DNA of 64,000 nucleotides from Homalodisca vitripennis (GCF_021130785.1 NC_060207.1:104345001-104409000), one strand, 5' to 3'; positions 30,531 to 42,619 are shown, numbered from the stretch's first letter. Notes: a model not told the origin generated them from the sequence alone. Numbers and translations are program-made.

Positions 30531-33168
30531 CCCTTCCCACGCGGAATTTATCTTTCAATTTTGACTCGTAACGCGTAATTAAATTAAAAAATTTTTTTTT
30601 AGTTAGTGGTGGCTATTAGGAATAAAAAATAATACAGTATCACAAAATAATCAGACCCCTATATTTTTTAACAAATTTTCCAATTTTACAAAAAATTGAG
30701 AAAACAACCTTTTTACTTGAATTTATAAAAATATTTTCAATAGGGTAAAATTAATATTTTTTACAAAAAACTAAAGAACTAAATTGAAACATGTTTACAA
30801 AATACCTGCTTGTACTTACTTTTAGAAGTTGGGGAGAGTGTGATATTGCTCGAAGACATGTCTGGATGGAGAGGAGGATGGGCGGCGCAGGTCTTAGAAA
30901 AGTAAATTGTCTCGCGCCGAAGTCCTCTCTTTGCGCAAACCATACACTTGCTTGAACCCTTTTCTCTTCTGTCCATGAAATGTTGTCGGCCATCAAGTCT
31001 GATCTGGTGGTCCTTGTGATGGTTGCCCACGTTTTCTAGACTTTGGGTGGCTGACTGCAACCTTTTCAGCTACAAGAGCCCTCGCCAGAGACAATCTATA
31101 CTGTCTATGTGACATTGGTTTCTTGTTGTACCTTGTTTGTATCTCTTTGTATAAAATGTATGAGTTTACGATAGAAACCTCAAACAACCAAAAAAACATT
31201 TTGCGATACCACTTTTTGATTCTACGCATAAACTGGTTCGAGCTTATGAAGTGATCGCATATGTTTTATGTAATCTATAATTACATCAGGTATGTTTGTA
31301 GGTGGTCTATTTAGCCATCGACGTGCAACCTCAGTCATCTGTGTCTTGCTGCCTTTGCTAAACGTGCTCAGCATATGGACAGCACGTTTGTCTTTCCATG
31401 AAACTACCAATGTCGAACCTTTCCGTTTAGAAGTTATGTCACCTTTCTTTATTTTTTTTCCCAGTAGTTTTCATTCCAGGTGGTAAGCCAGTGCGGTTAG
31501 GCATAACAGTTCCAGTAATTAGACAATCAAGCTTCAAAAGCTTTTCAGCTAGCTCAGGGCTTGTGTAATACCTGTCTGTATATACATGTAACCCCTTAGC
31601 AGGTGCGAGAGGGTCCTAGAGTAGAATAGATTCTGACAGAACTTTTACAATCTGAGTTGTTTTTAGTAGCTTGGTGTTTGGTATCAAAGTTTCTTGTCCA
31701 TAATAAGTTAAAAATTCATATAAGTTTCCGTTACTGCTGTCGGATACGACAAACACTTTGAGTCCAAATTTTGTAGGTTTGTTTGGATTGTAGCACCGGA
31801 AGGACACTTTTCCTTTAAAGGAAATTGTACTTTCATCAATCGAAACATGACTAGAAGTATTATAAAACAACCTACTCATATTTCTAGTGTGTTCCAATAC
31901 CGGGGCGATAAGATAACCTCTGTGAACGGGTGCATTTTCATCTTGGACATGATTGAAAAATAAATTCCAGAATATATTCAAGAACTCGTCCCTGTTAAAA
32001 ACATCCCTGAAGAATGGGATACGGCTTTCCCAAAATATGCTTCAATCGATGGTAGTGGAATGAGACCCATGTTTATGACAGTTCCGAAGAAAGCTTCCAA
32101 ATCAATAGGAGTAATGTCTTTCCAGGCATTCAGTCTAGCACGTGGTGAATTGCGTAGAGCACTTCGCTTTCTAGCATATAAGTTTGTTTCATTATTGATG
32201 TGAGAAATTAAGTCACCGTTAAAAAACAATTCAAAATATTCAATTGGTTCACTGGAATCATCGAAAGAGGAAGGTAGCATCGGCCCACTACTCACATTGT
32301 AAACAGGTATGGCATGGCTTGGGCCTGGGTCATTGTTTGTAACGTTTACCCAGCCTTGGAGTACTGTATGGGGAGGAGGGTTGGTTGGTTGAGCCACAGT
32401 AGTTGCAGGGGGGAGGGGAGGTTGCTGACCTTGTTCAGCAGGTGGTGGTGCATGTGACGCCGTAGACGTAGTCGGTCTAGTAGTTGAATGGGAGCGGGGT
32501 GGTGGCTTGCCTTGTAGAGTGCGAGGTGGTGTGGTTGGTCTCGTTGACGGTCCAGGAGCTACATGTGCGTCGTCATCGGCATGGTCATCACTTTCACTAT
32601 CACTCAAAACATTGTGTAATAGTTCATCCTCATGGTCACTCTCCATATCCACATCACTCAATGTTGTTGAAAACGAAGCATTTAATGCATCAAATACAAA
32701 ACGGATCAAGATCATCATCGTCAGGATTCGCCATTGCACAGAACAATATAGGCCTATAACGACACAACAAATAAAATAATAACAACAAAATAAAAAGATA
32801 ATATAATGCTAAATACAACAGGAACACGAACAGTAAATAAGGAAATGTGGCAAAACAGTGTTAAACACTAAAATATGCCGTGCCGGGATATATCCGTTTA
32901 CCGCGTAATGGTTCGCCGCAGACTGAGGCTAAATCACGCCACAAGGGACAAAGCCACGCCCTTCCACCATTGTGACGTGCCAATGAGGTTCAAACTGTAA
33001 CATCTGCTTTTCGGAACTAGTATTCAACTCTCCCTTGAACTCTAGCGGACTCCACGGCAACTACAATTTATTAAATAACACAAAATAGACTTTGAAGGAT
33101 GTATCCGTTTACCGTGTTTCGGTCAAAATTAGGCCTAACGGATATATCCGTTTGCCGCGTGGGAAGGG
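30531..33168 (-). mobile_element. piggyBac-like transposon, full length but broken
   Basis: A 2638-bp element between TTAA sites (30527-30530 and 33169-33172) with perfect 14-bp terminal repeats CCCTTCCCACGCGG. Subterminal phrases of the GGATATATCCGTTT type occur near 32887, 33102 and 33140, probable transposase sites. A decayed transposase gene fills the minus strand. Confidence 0.92.
30779..32739 (-). pseudogene. piggyBac transposase, frameshifted
   Basis: DDE transposase read 3'-ward from ATG at 32739. First comes an acidic, Pro-rich N terminus (DMESDHEDELLH). The catalytic domain then runs through several frames: 32739-31978; 31981-31616 with SIDESTISFKGKVS and KPTKFGLKVFVVSDS; and about 31620-31430 by eye with VYTDRYYTSPELAEKLL, which holds the second catalytic Asp. 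The segment 31290-31200 should contain the GGVD motif with the third Asp. There the phrase YIKHM is followed by a frameshift and apparent deletion before KKWYRKMFFWLFEV. The C-terminal Cys-rich domain (CMVCAKRG, CAAHPPLHP) is recognisable at 31060-30779. At least four frame breaks make it inactive. Confidence 0.88.
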
Positions 33169-33172
33169 TTAA

Positions 33173-36100
33173 TAAAACTATAAATTAAAATATTATAACA
33201 ATCCAACAAAATCAATATTTACTATAACCTTAGAAAATGTATGTTGCCTAAGATTTATGAATGTCTATAAAATATATAACAATCAAATTTAAATTAACAT
33301 GATATAAACTATAAACATAACAATCTATGATGAACAAATTTTTTGTAGGTGTTTTTAGTATTATAGAATTTAACCTATGCAAAGTGGAATAACCAGTGTA
33401 GGTTTAAAGGAACTAAAAACCAACAAGCATGATGAATTAACTTTAATATTCGGTATATCATAATCTGATTATAATTTGTTTGTTAAGGTTTGCAAGTAAT
33501 CGTTCAATATATACATTAAAATAGTAATAACATTTGCATATGTTAAATTACATTTGGCTTTATCATAACAAACGTCTACGTATTGAGGGTTCTTTGATTC
33601 ATGGTTGTTGTCATAACCCTGTAATTACTGAATTTAGAATTTGTGTAACCTTTAATCTCTTAAAATTAAATTTCTCACTAGTTTTACCATATGCCAGACT
33701 GCTGAGGCAACACTGTCCTGGGTAGTCTGGCAGTTTGCGCGTTCCAACAAGCAGTTGCCGGCCGTGGTTAATTTACAAAATCTGCTAAATTAAATCTGTG
33801 TTAAAAATTAAATGGTTGAAATAGTAGTTTATAAAATTAAATATCCAAGATAACGATTTTAAGAGCTCCATAACAAGACCAATGCAAATCTTTTTAAAGT
33901 GGCCAGTCAAGAATAATTGTTAAAATGGTAATTTTATAATAATTTTTTAACATAATTTTAAAATGCCAAGCTCAGAAACAAAACCTTTCTATTGATCTTA
34001 CATAAAAATTTGGTTTTAATCGGATCACAAGTCTCAAGAGTTATAAATTTTCAAAGTTGCAGTTCAGTTGAAAAGCTCAAAAAACCAGTACATTTTTCTT
34101 TGTTATCAATGTACAATGAAAAAACTCCTGTTATTGTAGTTCTACTAGTTAATATGTGGTTAACTCGGTTATTTAAATTTTTGAGCTGATATTAACTGAC
34201 TAACAGCCTAGGTCTATACTGTAGTTTGATATTACCAATTTAAGTTGTGTTTTTACATGCTGGCCAATTCATAAAATTACATCAGTGAGAGTTTTACAGT
34301 GGCCCAATTATTGGATATTATGACAATGATTTGTTCTAAATCATAGAAATCTGTCTATTGCATTCGCCCTCATGACTGGATTTCTAGATTTTTTTTCTCT
34401 GATCATGACTCCCAGAATCCAAAAATACATATGGCGGTAATTCGTATTCGCCCAACATTTTTATCTCAAGTATTTCACAAGATCACAATCAAAATGTCAC
34501 TTTTTATAAAATAGTGAAGTAGTTTCAATCAACATTTATTTACTCCTACTTATTTTTCTATAAGTTTTCAGACGGTGGGCATGTAACATTTTTTTTAAAG
34601 TATACATTTGTACTATTAAAAGTAAATATTTTTACAAACATAGTTTCAGATTAACTTAACTAATTCAAGCCCAAGTTTTTACAAAGATTTTTGTATGGTT
34701 GTAACAGTTTTCAGAATTATTCAGGGTTTCAAGATTAAGGAGTTTCTAATTGGTTAAAAGTGTTACAATCATATTTAATGCTGACATTAAGGGTTATTTT
34801 CCCATTAGTGTTTCACGAATCAAACATTTGAATTAGTAAGCAGCATCTTTAGTTTGATGTTTAGATGTTTGACATTTTGGCCTCAATAAAGAAGTATTTT
34901 CATTCATTTCAAGATGACAGTAAATCTTTCTTTCTTCTGACTGAGCCGGAAGGGATATTTAAAATTGAAAGTGTACAATACAAATTTAGTCTTGTTTCAT
35001 CTCATTCTCAAAATAGCAGTAGGATAACTAATTAATCAAATATTACATTCCAATATGTTCGGTGCAGACAATTCACACAGGAAGTAAATATTCATATTAC
35101 AACATATAGTGGTCCAGAAATTCATATTTAGTTTTATAATTTCTCATCCAAACATATAAAGAATATGCTTATGCCTACTGTAATGCCTACTGTAGTTTCA
35201 TAAAGTACAAGTAGCCTTCAGCTTGTTGGACTCCCACTTTCTATTGCTTCTAAATTTCAGGATTAGCTCAATTTGGGGGTTAGTTCTATATATTTGCTAT
35301 TGATACATGTTGCAAGATGTAGTGATGGGCAAATCCGTGAATTTTTAAAATCGTATTCTGAATCGATTCCTTGTTCCTTGAATTTAAAATCCCATTTTTT
35401 AGCATATGATTTAGACAAAATTATCACCATTCCAATTTCTGCCATTCTTAAACCTTTCCACCGAATATGAGTAGGTGCCAATTCTTTCTTGAGGGCGATG
35501 ATAACCGCAGCGTTTTCCGCCCCTTAAAAAAAAAAAACTATTTCAATGAATTTTGCAGAGGTTAAAAGAACTAAGTCATACCCCACCTTCTACTTTAATT
35601 TGATAAAGTATTATATGGGCTTCCAAATTTTTTGTGCAAAATTGTGAAGCCTACATACTTTTCTCATTATACATAGACGTTTTAAAACAAAATAACTATG
35701 TTTTTTTGACATTATTATTGAAAAATTCCGGAAATAAGCCGTTGTGAACGTGTTAAAAACTTAAAATGTTAGAAAAATTTCAAACCATCCCTGGCCACCA
35801 ATGATAAAAAAATATTAAGATATAAACATAATATATTTTATAGAGGATGTATTTATGCAACTAAAATAATTGTGAAGTAAACAAAAATTGGCTTGTATAT
35901 TTCCTACTGAGCAAGTGATAAATACAATAATGTAAGTAAAATAGTATTTACAAAACTAGGATAATTTATTAATTAGGTTATTTATCTACGGGTTTTCATT
36001 CATAAAGTACAAGTAAATCATGTTTTTTCATCTGTAATTTACGTAATGCTGATCAGCTGTCATCCATGAATATATGCACCAGACTCGGTAACACACAAAC

Positions 36101-36502
36101 ATAAATATAGATAATACTAACTGCAGGCAAAATATGATTTTACAAATGTACGATAATTTAATATTAAGTTCATCTATTAACTTTTTTTTAAACAAAAAAA
36201 AAGTTTGGTCATTTGTGTACTGCTGATCAGCCAATAATTAATGATGCAGCGAGTCTCCAATCCCACTGATTAATTCTTGGATCTGAATTTTTAATATGTC
36301 TAATACTATGTTTCGAGGATTAAATCTACCCTCTGTCTCAGGTGTATAAAACTCCATACATGCCTGAAACATGCCACAATGGACTGCCACTTGATAAAAA
36401 AAAAAAGTTTGAAGTCCAGACTGGAGAAGCATTGTTACTGACAGAAGTCAGGAGTACAAACAACATATCACATCTGCACCTGTGAAAGTGGAACAGTGGA
36501 TA
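33173..36502 (+). other. Long AT-rich intergenic stretch
   Basis: No supported gene. TAGTGATGGG at 35320-35329 matches the terminus of the hAT element at 54482 and may be a solitary hAT end; no partner was found. Two diverged copies of a CTGATCAGC phrase occur near 36048 and 36223. Short open frames (for example minus 36028-36234) have no recognisable content. Confidence 0.35.
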
Positions 36503-37210
36503 AAATCAAGAATCAAGAAGCTTTATTGTCGTTAAATACACACAGGTACAATAGACATTGTCAGACAATATAAATATATATAATCTATTAAAGTTCTATG
36601 GTGGTTATAACACAGTAATAAGTAATGTTTTTCTGTAGTAAGTTTATACATAAGTGGTTTACTTTCTAAAACTATATAAAAAAAAATTGCATAATAAATA
36701 TTCACCAGTGCTAAAATTTAAATACTTACAAATAGGAAACACAAATGAATAATTTATCACAAAATTTACATTGAAAAATGAATATAACAAATTAAAATAG
36801 TTTTACTAGAATGCTGAGCTTAAATTAAAAGATTTCAAACTGGTACAATTAAAACTAACATATAAACAGTACAAATTAAAACAACATTTATAGTTAAAAT
36901 GCTGTATCAGACCATTTAAAACAGACTATCAGAAAATTATGGTACTTGTATCACAGACTAAGAATTCATCCACAGAGTAAAAAGGTGCAACCTTAAACCA
37001 ATTCTTAAGAACTGTTTTAAATTTATTTAGACTCGTTGTCCATGCACTATCAGGTAATTTATTAAACAACTGCACCTCCATAAAGCAGTGACTTTTTTTT
37101 AAATTTTTCAAGTCTTACTGGTATTAAATTTAACATATATTTTAAAATTGATTAGTGTGGTCACAGTCTAGTCTGAAATAAGAAGTCTTGAAAATGGGTG
37201 AGACTATAAC
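36503..37210 (-). pseudogene. LINE 3'-end fragment
   Basis: The minus frame 37111-36929 carries the C-terminal tail of a LINE ORF2 (LFNKLPDSAW, FKTVLKNW, FYSVDEFLV). It is followed by a 3'UTR ending in an AATAAAGCTTCTTGATTC phrase near 36510. More upstream ORF2 sequence is visible in other frames to about 37210. It is the most severely 5'-truncated LINE of this type here. Confidence 0.78.
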
Positions 37211-37317
37211 AAACTATAACACTATTTTGTAGCTAAACTATAAGAGATGTGACAATAAAGTACATGTTGTTTATGTTACCTGTTTATTTATAAATACGAG
37301 AGTAGGATGAAAAGTAA

Positions 37318-38530
37318 TGCACACATGCTAGTAAAACAATTGAAATGAGGTATAGAAGCGGTGCCTGGTAGCATTCGTAAGTACCATTCCTCCTCTACAC
37401 GCATGTGCAGTTTGAATCCATTGTATTGTTAGCAGCATAACCATGCAGACGGATTCAAATGCTATGTCAGTCAGATGTAACATGTGCTGTTATTGAATTT
37501 TTAACTGCTGACGAAATGAATCCTGCCGAAATCCATTATCGTTTAAAGAGTGTTTACGGTGACGATGCTGTTTATAGGTCAACTGTCAATCGATGGATCA
37601 ATGATAAAATTTCATGGTTGTGAGCCTGGAAAAGCCATAATTGTTGATGGAACACACAGTGGATGTCTGATCACTGTCACAGATCACAAACTCGTCAATG
37701 ATTTTATTCAAAGTAATCTGTGAATCACCCGATAGTATATCGTAAACCATGTTGGAATATGTAAGAAACTTTTTGGTTTCATTATACAATAATTAGGATA
37801 CTGGAAAATCTGTGCACGATGATGCCACGCCATTTAACAGACGAGAATAAACAGCGTCGAATGATATGCGTGTCATGGGTGCTCATCTCATATATATAAA
37901 TATATGTACTGATCATCTTATTATACCCAGAAGAGAAAAGACAAAGCACTGAATATTGACATTAGGGTTCTCCTGCGACAAAAAAGTTCAAAACAACCAC
38001 CTGAAAAAAAATCATTTTCACTGTGTTTTGGGATGCTCATCGAGTTTATGTGACTGATTATCTGGAACAAGACACGACAGTAAATTCGTCTCAATAACGC
38101 CTCCGACATCGAGTTTGTTGTGTTAAAGACAGCCTCGAGCCAATAATCTTGCAACACGACAACACTCGTCCACACACTTCGCACGCAACTGAAGAGGCAT
38201 TGAGAAAGCTGAGGCTTAAACCAATTCCACACCCTCCCTATTTATTTATTTATTTTTTTATTCCCCTGACCTAGACCTCAGTGATTATTATTTTTTCCCT
38301 CTACTCAAGAGAGACCTCAAGGGCACTCATTACACTTAACACGATGTGGTGAAAGCAGCTATTGCGTCCTGGATTCGAGAAAAATCTGAAGAACTTTTCT
38401 GTGACGGAATAAAAACATCATCTGTAGACTTTAAATGTTTCATGAAACCTCATTTCTACATGAGGTCAATGATGGTGCATGTCCAACCATGGAATTTTAC
38501 TGAGAGTCATTTGAGCCTATCAATAGGCTA
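37318..38530 (+). pseudogene. Dead mariner (DD34D) relic
   Basis: Broken transposase on the + strand. The N-terminal domain at about 37465-37600 reads VIEFLTADEMNPAEIHYRL. A central piece (FWDAHRVYVTDYL) is near 38025-38075. LQHDNTRPHTSHATEEAL at about 38148-38200 gives the second catalytic Asp. PDLDLSDYYFFPLL near 38270-38305 gives the third. The C-terminal frame is at 38346-38460. There are multiple stops and a TTTA expansion near 38240. The termini were not matched. Confidence 0.82.
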
Positions 38531-38551
38531 ATACAATTTCTCTGTTGTCTA

Positions 38552-38854
38552 TTGGTGTGGGGGGGGGGGGCGAGGGGTGTTGATTTAAACTTTTGCTTAA
38601 GACTGCGTCACCTTGCAAGGGATGGTAGACATCTGAGTAAGGAGGGTAATTTTCTACTGGGTTTCATAATGCATCAGATTTTTTCTAAGGTAAGTGCTCA
38701 TAAGGACGAAACACAATCCTTTGAACCAGGTACACCTGAACCTGATACTCCTACTGCTCCTGAAACTAAACCTTATACACCTGAACCCGAACCAGATACT
38801 CCTGCTCTTACGTCGGGAAACGATTCAACACCTCATCCCAATCCCCCATCTTAG
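38552..38854 (+). pseudogene. LINE ORF1 C-terminal remnant (esterase-like DxxH block)
   Basis: The frame ends with a stop 32 bases before the open ORF2 frame. It begins with RHLARDGRHLSKEGNFLLG, which resembles the last block of SGNH/GDSL hydrolases (the D-x-x-H of the catalytic triad). Some CR1/L2-group LINEs carry such an esterase in ORF1. A Pro/Thr/Glu-rich tail (TPEPDTPTAPE) follows. The N-terminal part of ORF1 is missing, with the element truncated near a run of G at 38560. The link to esterases rests on one short motif. Confidence 0.55.
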
Positions 38855-38886
38855 CACAACGTGACTTTTTCCCCGTTGCTTCTGCC

Positions 38887-41820
38887 TTGGACTTCAGTCC
38901 AGGTGATGTACGCAACGGCTTTCATAATACCTCCCTGAAGGTCCTTCATCAGAATATACGGGGTTTAAATTCTAATTATGAAACTCTCCAGCTTTTCATT
39001 CAGGAAGAAAATCCAATAGTGTTGTGTATTAGTGAGCATCACGTTAACCAATTCGGCATTTTGCAATTGGATGGTTATGTGATGGCAAGTTCGTTCTGTA
39101 GATCCGGAATGGAAAAGGGTGGAGTTGCTCTCTTCATTAAACCAGATGCTTCCTTTTCCCTTATTGATGTCTCTGACTACTGCGTTGAAGGTTTCTGTGA
39201 ATTGGTGGCCATTTCTGTTGAGCTAGACAGTGGAAAACTTTATATTGTTGGGGTATATAGACCCCCCCTTAATTGCAAGGAGGTCTTCTTCTACAAAAAT
39301 ATTTATGATTGTCTTTCACAGGTTGTGAAAGGGAGTGCAAATACAATTGTCCTGGGCGATTTCAATATTGATTTAGCGGGTTCTTCCAACGACTCCAAAA
39401 CTATACTAAACGATATGCTGTCCTTTGGTCTTCGCCAAACCATTTGTTCGTATACACGAGAGTTTAAGAAGTCTAGAACCCTGATTGATCATATATACAC
39501 AGATATACCTGAACCCTGTTTTTCGAGCTCTGTTATAGTGTCATACTTAAGTGACCATCATGCACAGGCTGCAATTGTTGGCTCTCAATCATCTTCAAAG
39601 TCATCCCCAGCTCTTTTCCGCTACAACCGTGTTTTCTCAGAGGAAAACATTAGTCTCTTCAAATATTACTTGAATAAGGAAAACTGGGCTGATTTGTATT
39701 CATTGACTGACTTAAATGCAAAGTTTGAGCTGTTCTTGAGTCACATTGACTATTATTTCAACGTTTGTTTCCCCTTGGTCAGGAGAAAGGTCCCTTCAGA
39801 GAGTAGGGACAAGTGTAGGATTAAGCTAGATGGTGAGGCGATAAGGGTTAGGGAACAGTTAAGATCCTCTTACTTGGAATCGAAAGATTTGCCTTCTGTC
39901 CACCCCCTTAGGCAAAGATATCTTGGCCTCAAGAAGTTGTATCGTAAGCTTATTCTGAAACTCAAGTCTGATAGTGTGGCTAAGCGGCTCAGAACGTCAT
40001 CTAATAAAACCAAAACACTTTGGGGGATCGTTAATCAGAGTCGAGGTTCACATGACTTTAAAAAGTACCAAAAACCAGAAATCAGGAATAATTTAGGAGA
40101 GGTTGTTAATGATCCCTCAGAAGTGTGTAATATTTTCAATGATTATTTTCTTAATGTGGGTGATAAGTCCAACAAGGTTCCGCCTAATATTAGCTCTTCT
40201 GCCTTGAGCACATGTCCTCTGAATTCGTTTTTCTTGTCGCCTACTAATCCTATGGAGATTGCTGAGTCAGTTTGCAGCCTAAAATCAAAGAATTCCGCTG
40301 GTTCAGATGGAATGTCATCTGCTTTGTTGAAAAACGTAGTCTTAGAGCTGGCAGAGCCATTTAGTGAATTGATTAACCATTCATTTTCAATGGGTATATT
40401 TCCTGACTGTTTGAAACTCGCTATGGTCACCCCCACCCCTTTGTACAAGAAAGGCTGCAATCTGGACTGTTCAAATTACAGGCCGATTTCTGTAGTTTCA
40501 ACCTTCTCTAAAGTTATAGAGAAAATAGTATTAAAAAGGCTTTGGAGTTTCCTACAGCACAACAAGCTGATGTTTCAACATCAATATGGGTTCACCCAAG
40601 GGAAAAGTACTGTTGACGCAATGTTCTGTGTCGTGCAGAACATTTTTGATACTATTGACTCGGGTAACCGGTCTAGTGGCTTATTTTTTTATTTAACTAA
40701 AGCCTTTGATTTAGTTGATCATGTTCTTCTTCTAAATAAATTGTCTATCATGGGGATTAGAGGTGTCGCACTTCAGTGGTTTCAATCATGTCTGGTCAAA
40801 AGGGCACAGTTTGTTAAGGTTGGTTCTATTGATGCGTCAAATAACATCTGCAATAGTTTTTCCACGAAAGGAACTATCAGCAAGGGCGTGCTCCAAGGTT
40901 CAATTTTGGGCCCTCTCCTTTTTTTAATCTTGATCAACGATCTTTGTAAGGGCTTAACTGTGCCAAACTTGTGCCTATATGCAGATGACACGTCACTAAC
41001 GTTTTCTAATTCCTCCAGAGATCACCTGGAACTCGACACATTCTTAGAAGAGAATGCACTTGTTAATTGGCTTGAGCAAAACAGTCTTCAAGTAAATGTC
41101 TCAAAAACTACACTCATTGAATTTTCAATTAACAGCCATTCAAGCAAAAGTTTGCTCAGTATTCATTTGGGTGATGAAGCTGTTTTCTCAGAATGCTCCG
41201 TAAAATTTCTTGGCCTTATTATTGACTGCAATTTGTCTTTCCATCTCCATATAGAGCATGTATGTAGGAAGCTGAGTCAGGGTATTTTTGTGCTCAGAAA
41301 TCTGGCTCGTTTCACATCAACTGAAATTCTTACTGCTACTTATTATGGCATCATCTATCCATTCATATCTTACGGGGTTTCCATTTGGGGTTCTGAAAGC
41401 ACCAAAACTAAGTCTGTGTTTAGGCTTCAAAAGAAAGCTTTAAGAATAATTAGTCATGTCCCATCCAGAACCTCATGTGCTAACCTTTTTTCCTCCAACA
41501 AACTTTTAACTTTTCCTTCCATTTATATTCTGGAAACCTTATCATTTCTTCATAAAAGCTTTCACCTTTTTAATAGATTTTTTCCGACTCACATGTATGG
41601 AACAAGAAGTAAACCCAAATGCATTATGAATATCCCGCCACACTCCACCTCATTTTTTGAAAATCATTTAAAATATTCAGCAGTAATTCTTTTTAACAGT
41701 CTTCCATTAAGCTTAAGATTAGTCCAAGATTACACAGTTTTTAGAAAAAAATTGAAATGGATGTTGATCGAGAAGGCTTACTATTCTGTTAAGGACTTTT
41801 TAGCTGATAAGATAGTGTAA
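38887..41820 (+). CDS. LINE ORF2: endonuclease-reverse transcriptase, 977 codons, motif A mutated
   Basis: Non-LTR retrotransposon polyprotein open throughout. An APE-type endonuclease at about residues 15-230 shows HQNIRGL, ISEHH (catalytic Glu), GDFNIDL, and SDHH. The RT at about 450-760 shows SNYRPISVVSTFSKVIEK, HQYGFTQGKSTVDA, GVLQGSILGPLLF and YADD. A thumb with KFLGLIID and a C terminus ending YYSVKDFLADKIV follow. The frame starts at a TTG; no ATG lies near the endonuclease start, so initiation may depend on ORF1. Motif A, normally F-x-D-L-S/T-K-A-F-D, reads FFYLTKAFD: codon TAT at 40690-40692 (residue 602) replaces the metal-binding Asp, so RT activity should be lost. The 3' end at about 41940 has AATAAAG and GAATTT repeats. 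CR1/L2-like (Jockey group) by appearance. Confidence 0.88.
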   Translation: MDFSPGDVRNGFHNTSLKVLHQNIRGLNSNYETLQLFIQEENPIVLCISEHHVNQFGILQLDGYVMASSFCRSGMEKGGVALFIKPDASFSLIDVSDYCVEGFCELVAISVELDSGKLYIVGVYRPPLNCKEVFFYKNIYDCLSQVVKGSANTIVLGDFNIDLAGSSNDSKTILNDMLSFGLRQTICSYTREFKKSRTLIDHIYTDIPEPCFSSSVIVSYLSDHHAQAAIVGSQSSSKSSPALFRYNRVFSEENISLFKYYLNKENWADLYSLTDLNAKFELFLSHIDYYFNVCFPLVRRKVPSESRDKCRIKLDGEAIRVREQLRSSYLESKDLPSVHPLRQRYLGLKKLYRKLILKLKSDSVAKRLRTSSNKTKTLWGIVNQSRGSHDFKKYQKPEIRNNLGEVVNDPSEVCNIFNDYFLNVGDKSNKVPPNISSSALSTCPLNSFFLSPTNPMEIAESVCSLKSKNSAGSDGMSSALLKNVVLELAEPFSELINHSFSMGIFPDCLKLAMVTPTPLYKKGCNLDCSNYRPISVVSTFSKVIEKIVLKRLWSFLQHNKLMFQHQYGFTQGKSTVDAMFCVVQNIFDTIDSGNRSSGLFFYLTKAFDLVDHVLLLNKLSIMGIRGVALQWFQSCLVKRAQFVKVGSIDASNNICNSFSTKGTISKGVLQGSILGPLLFLILINDLCKGLTVPNLCLYADDTSLTFSNSSRDHLELDTFLEENALVNWLEQNSLQVNVSKTTLIEFSINSHSSKSLLSIHLGDEAVFSECSVKFLGLIIDCNLSFHLHIEHVCRKLSQGIFVLRNLARFTSTEILTATYYGIIYPFISYGVSIWGSESTKTKSVFRLQKKALRIISHVPSRTSCANLFSSNKLLTFPSIYILETLSFLHKSFHLFNRFFPTHMYGTRSKPKCIMNIPPHSTSFFENHLKYSAVILFNSLPLSLRLVQDYTVFRKKLKWMLIEKAYYSVKDFLADKIV

Positions 41821-41942
41821 ACTTGAAAAAGTAAAATTATTTTATTGAGAGACATTATTATATTTTGTTATGATTTGTTGATTTGGCATATACATTGTTA
41901 ACTCTGTCTACATGCTGAATAAAGAATTTGAATTTGAATTTA
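41821..41942 (+). other. LINE 3'UTR and GAATTT tail
   Basis: A short 3'UTR of the preceding LINE, ending with AATAAAGAATTTGAATTTG repeats, the terminal microsatellite used by this LINE group. Confidence 0.75.
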
Positions 41943-42619
41943 AGTCGAAATTGCTGTTCTGTATGATTGTTTGTCTCTCCCTGTGTAGGACATCTCGAGA
42001 ATGAAAAGCAAAATGATAATCAATTGAGTTGAAATTTTGCAAGCAACCTCAGCAATGCCTGTTACGCTACACATGGTGTGACATGCCTCTATCTTGTTAT
42101 GCATTATATCTGAAGGTGGATTGGCCATTACATGCAAAAAAAGTACATTACCATTTTGGTTTATGTAAGGTTAAAAATAAATTTGTATATTTCAAATTGT
42201 TTTATAATAACAATGCGTATACAAAATGTGTATTTGTAATTACATTTCCAGTGTATCATTTTGAAATTTTACCAATGTATTTCATGTAAAAGATTTTGTG
42301 TATTTTGAAATTCTAAAAACCTCTCTTTTAAAAACAAATGTATTACCTTGTTTCTGTGTTAATACTATTGCTTTAGGTTACAATTAGCACATACCCGCAA
42401 TTTTTCAGTAACATTCAATGTATTTTTTTTAATAGCTCCTCACGATTTCAGTAACACTACTTGTTCATAGTTTGTGAAGTTAAGGAAAGCACTTGTGACA
42501 TAATACAATAGGGCCCTGTGGTATTTTTAAAATGGAATTAATCATATGTTATGTATTTATTTTTCAGTGTTCATGATTAAGAGGACCAGATTTTGTGCAA
42601 AATTGTGAGTGATTCTTAT
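41943..42619 (+). other. Intergenic spacer
   Basis: AT-rich; the open frame at 42029-42289 has no recognisable content. Confidence 0.35.

Noticed and set aside
32484..32779. Overlapping + strand open frames of about 90 codons
   Set aside because: They are antisense to the piggyBac transposase N terminus and show no domain.
36028..36234. Frame with repeated DQQYTND/DQHYVNY phrases
   Set aside because: Arises from two short copies of a CTGATCAGC phrase in non-coding DNA; no protein-like composition.
38552..38854. Independent Pro-rich protein gene
   Set aside because: Its position just before LINE ORF2 and its opening motif indicate an ORF1 remnant.
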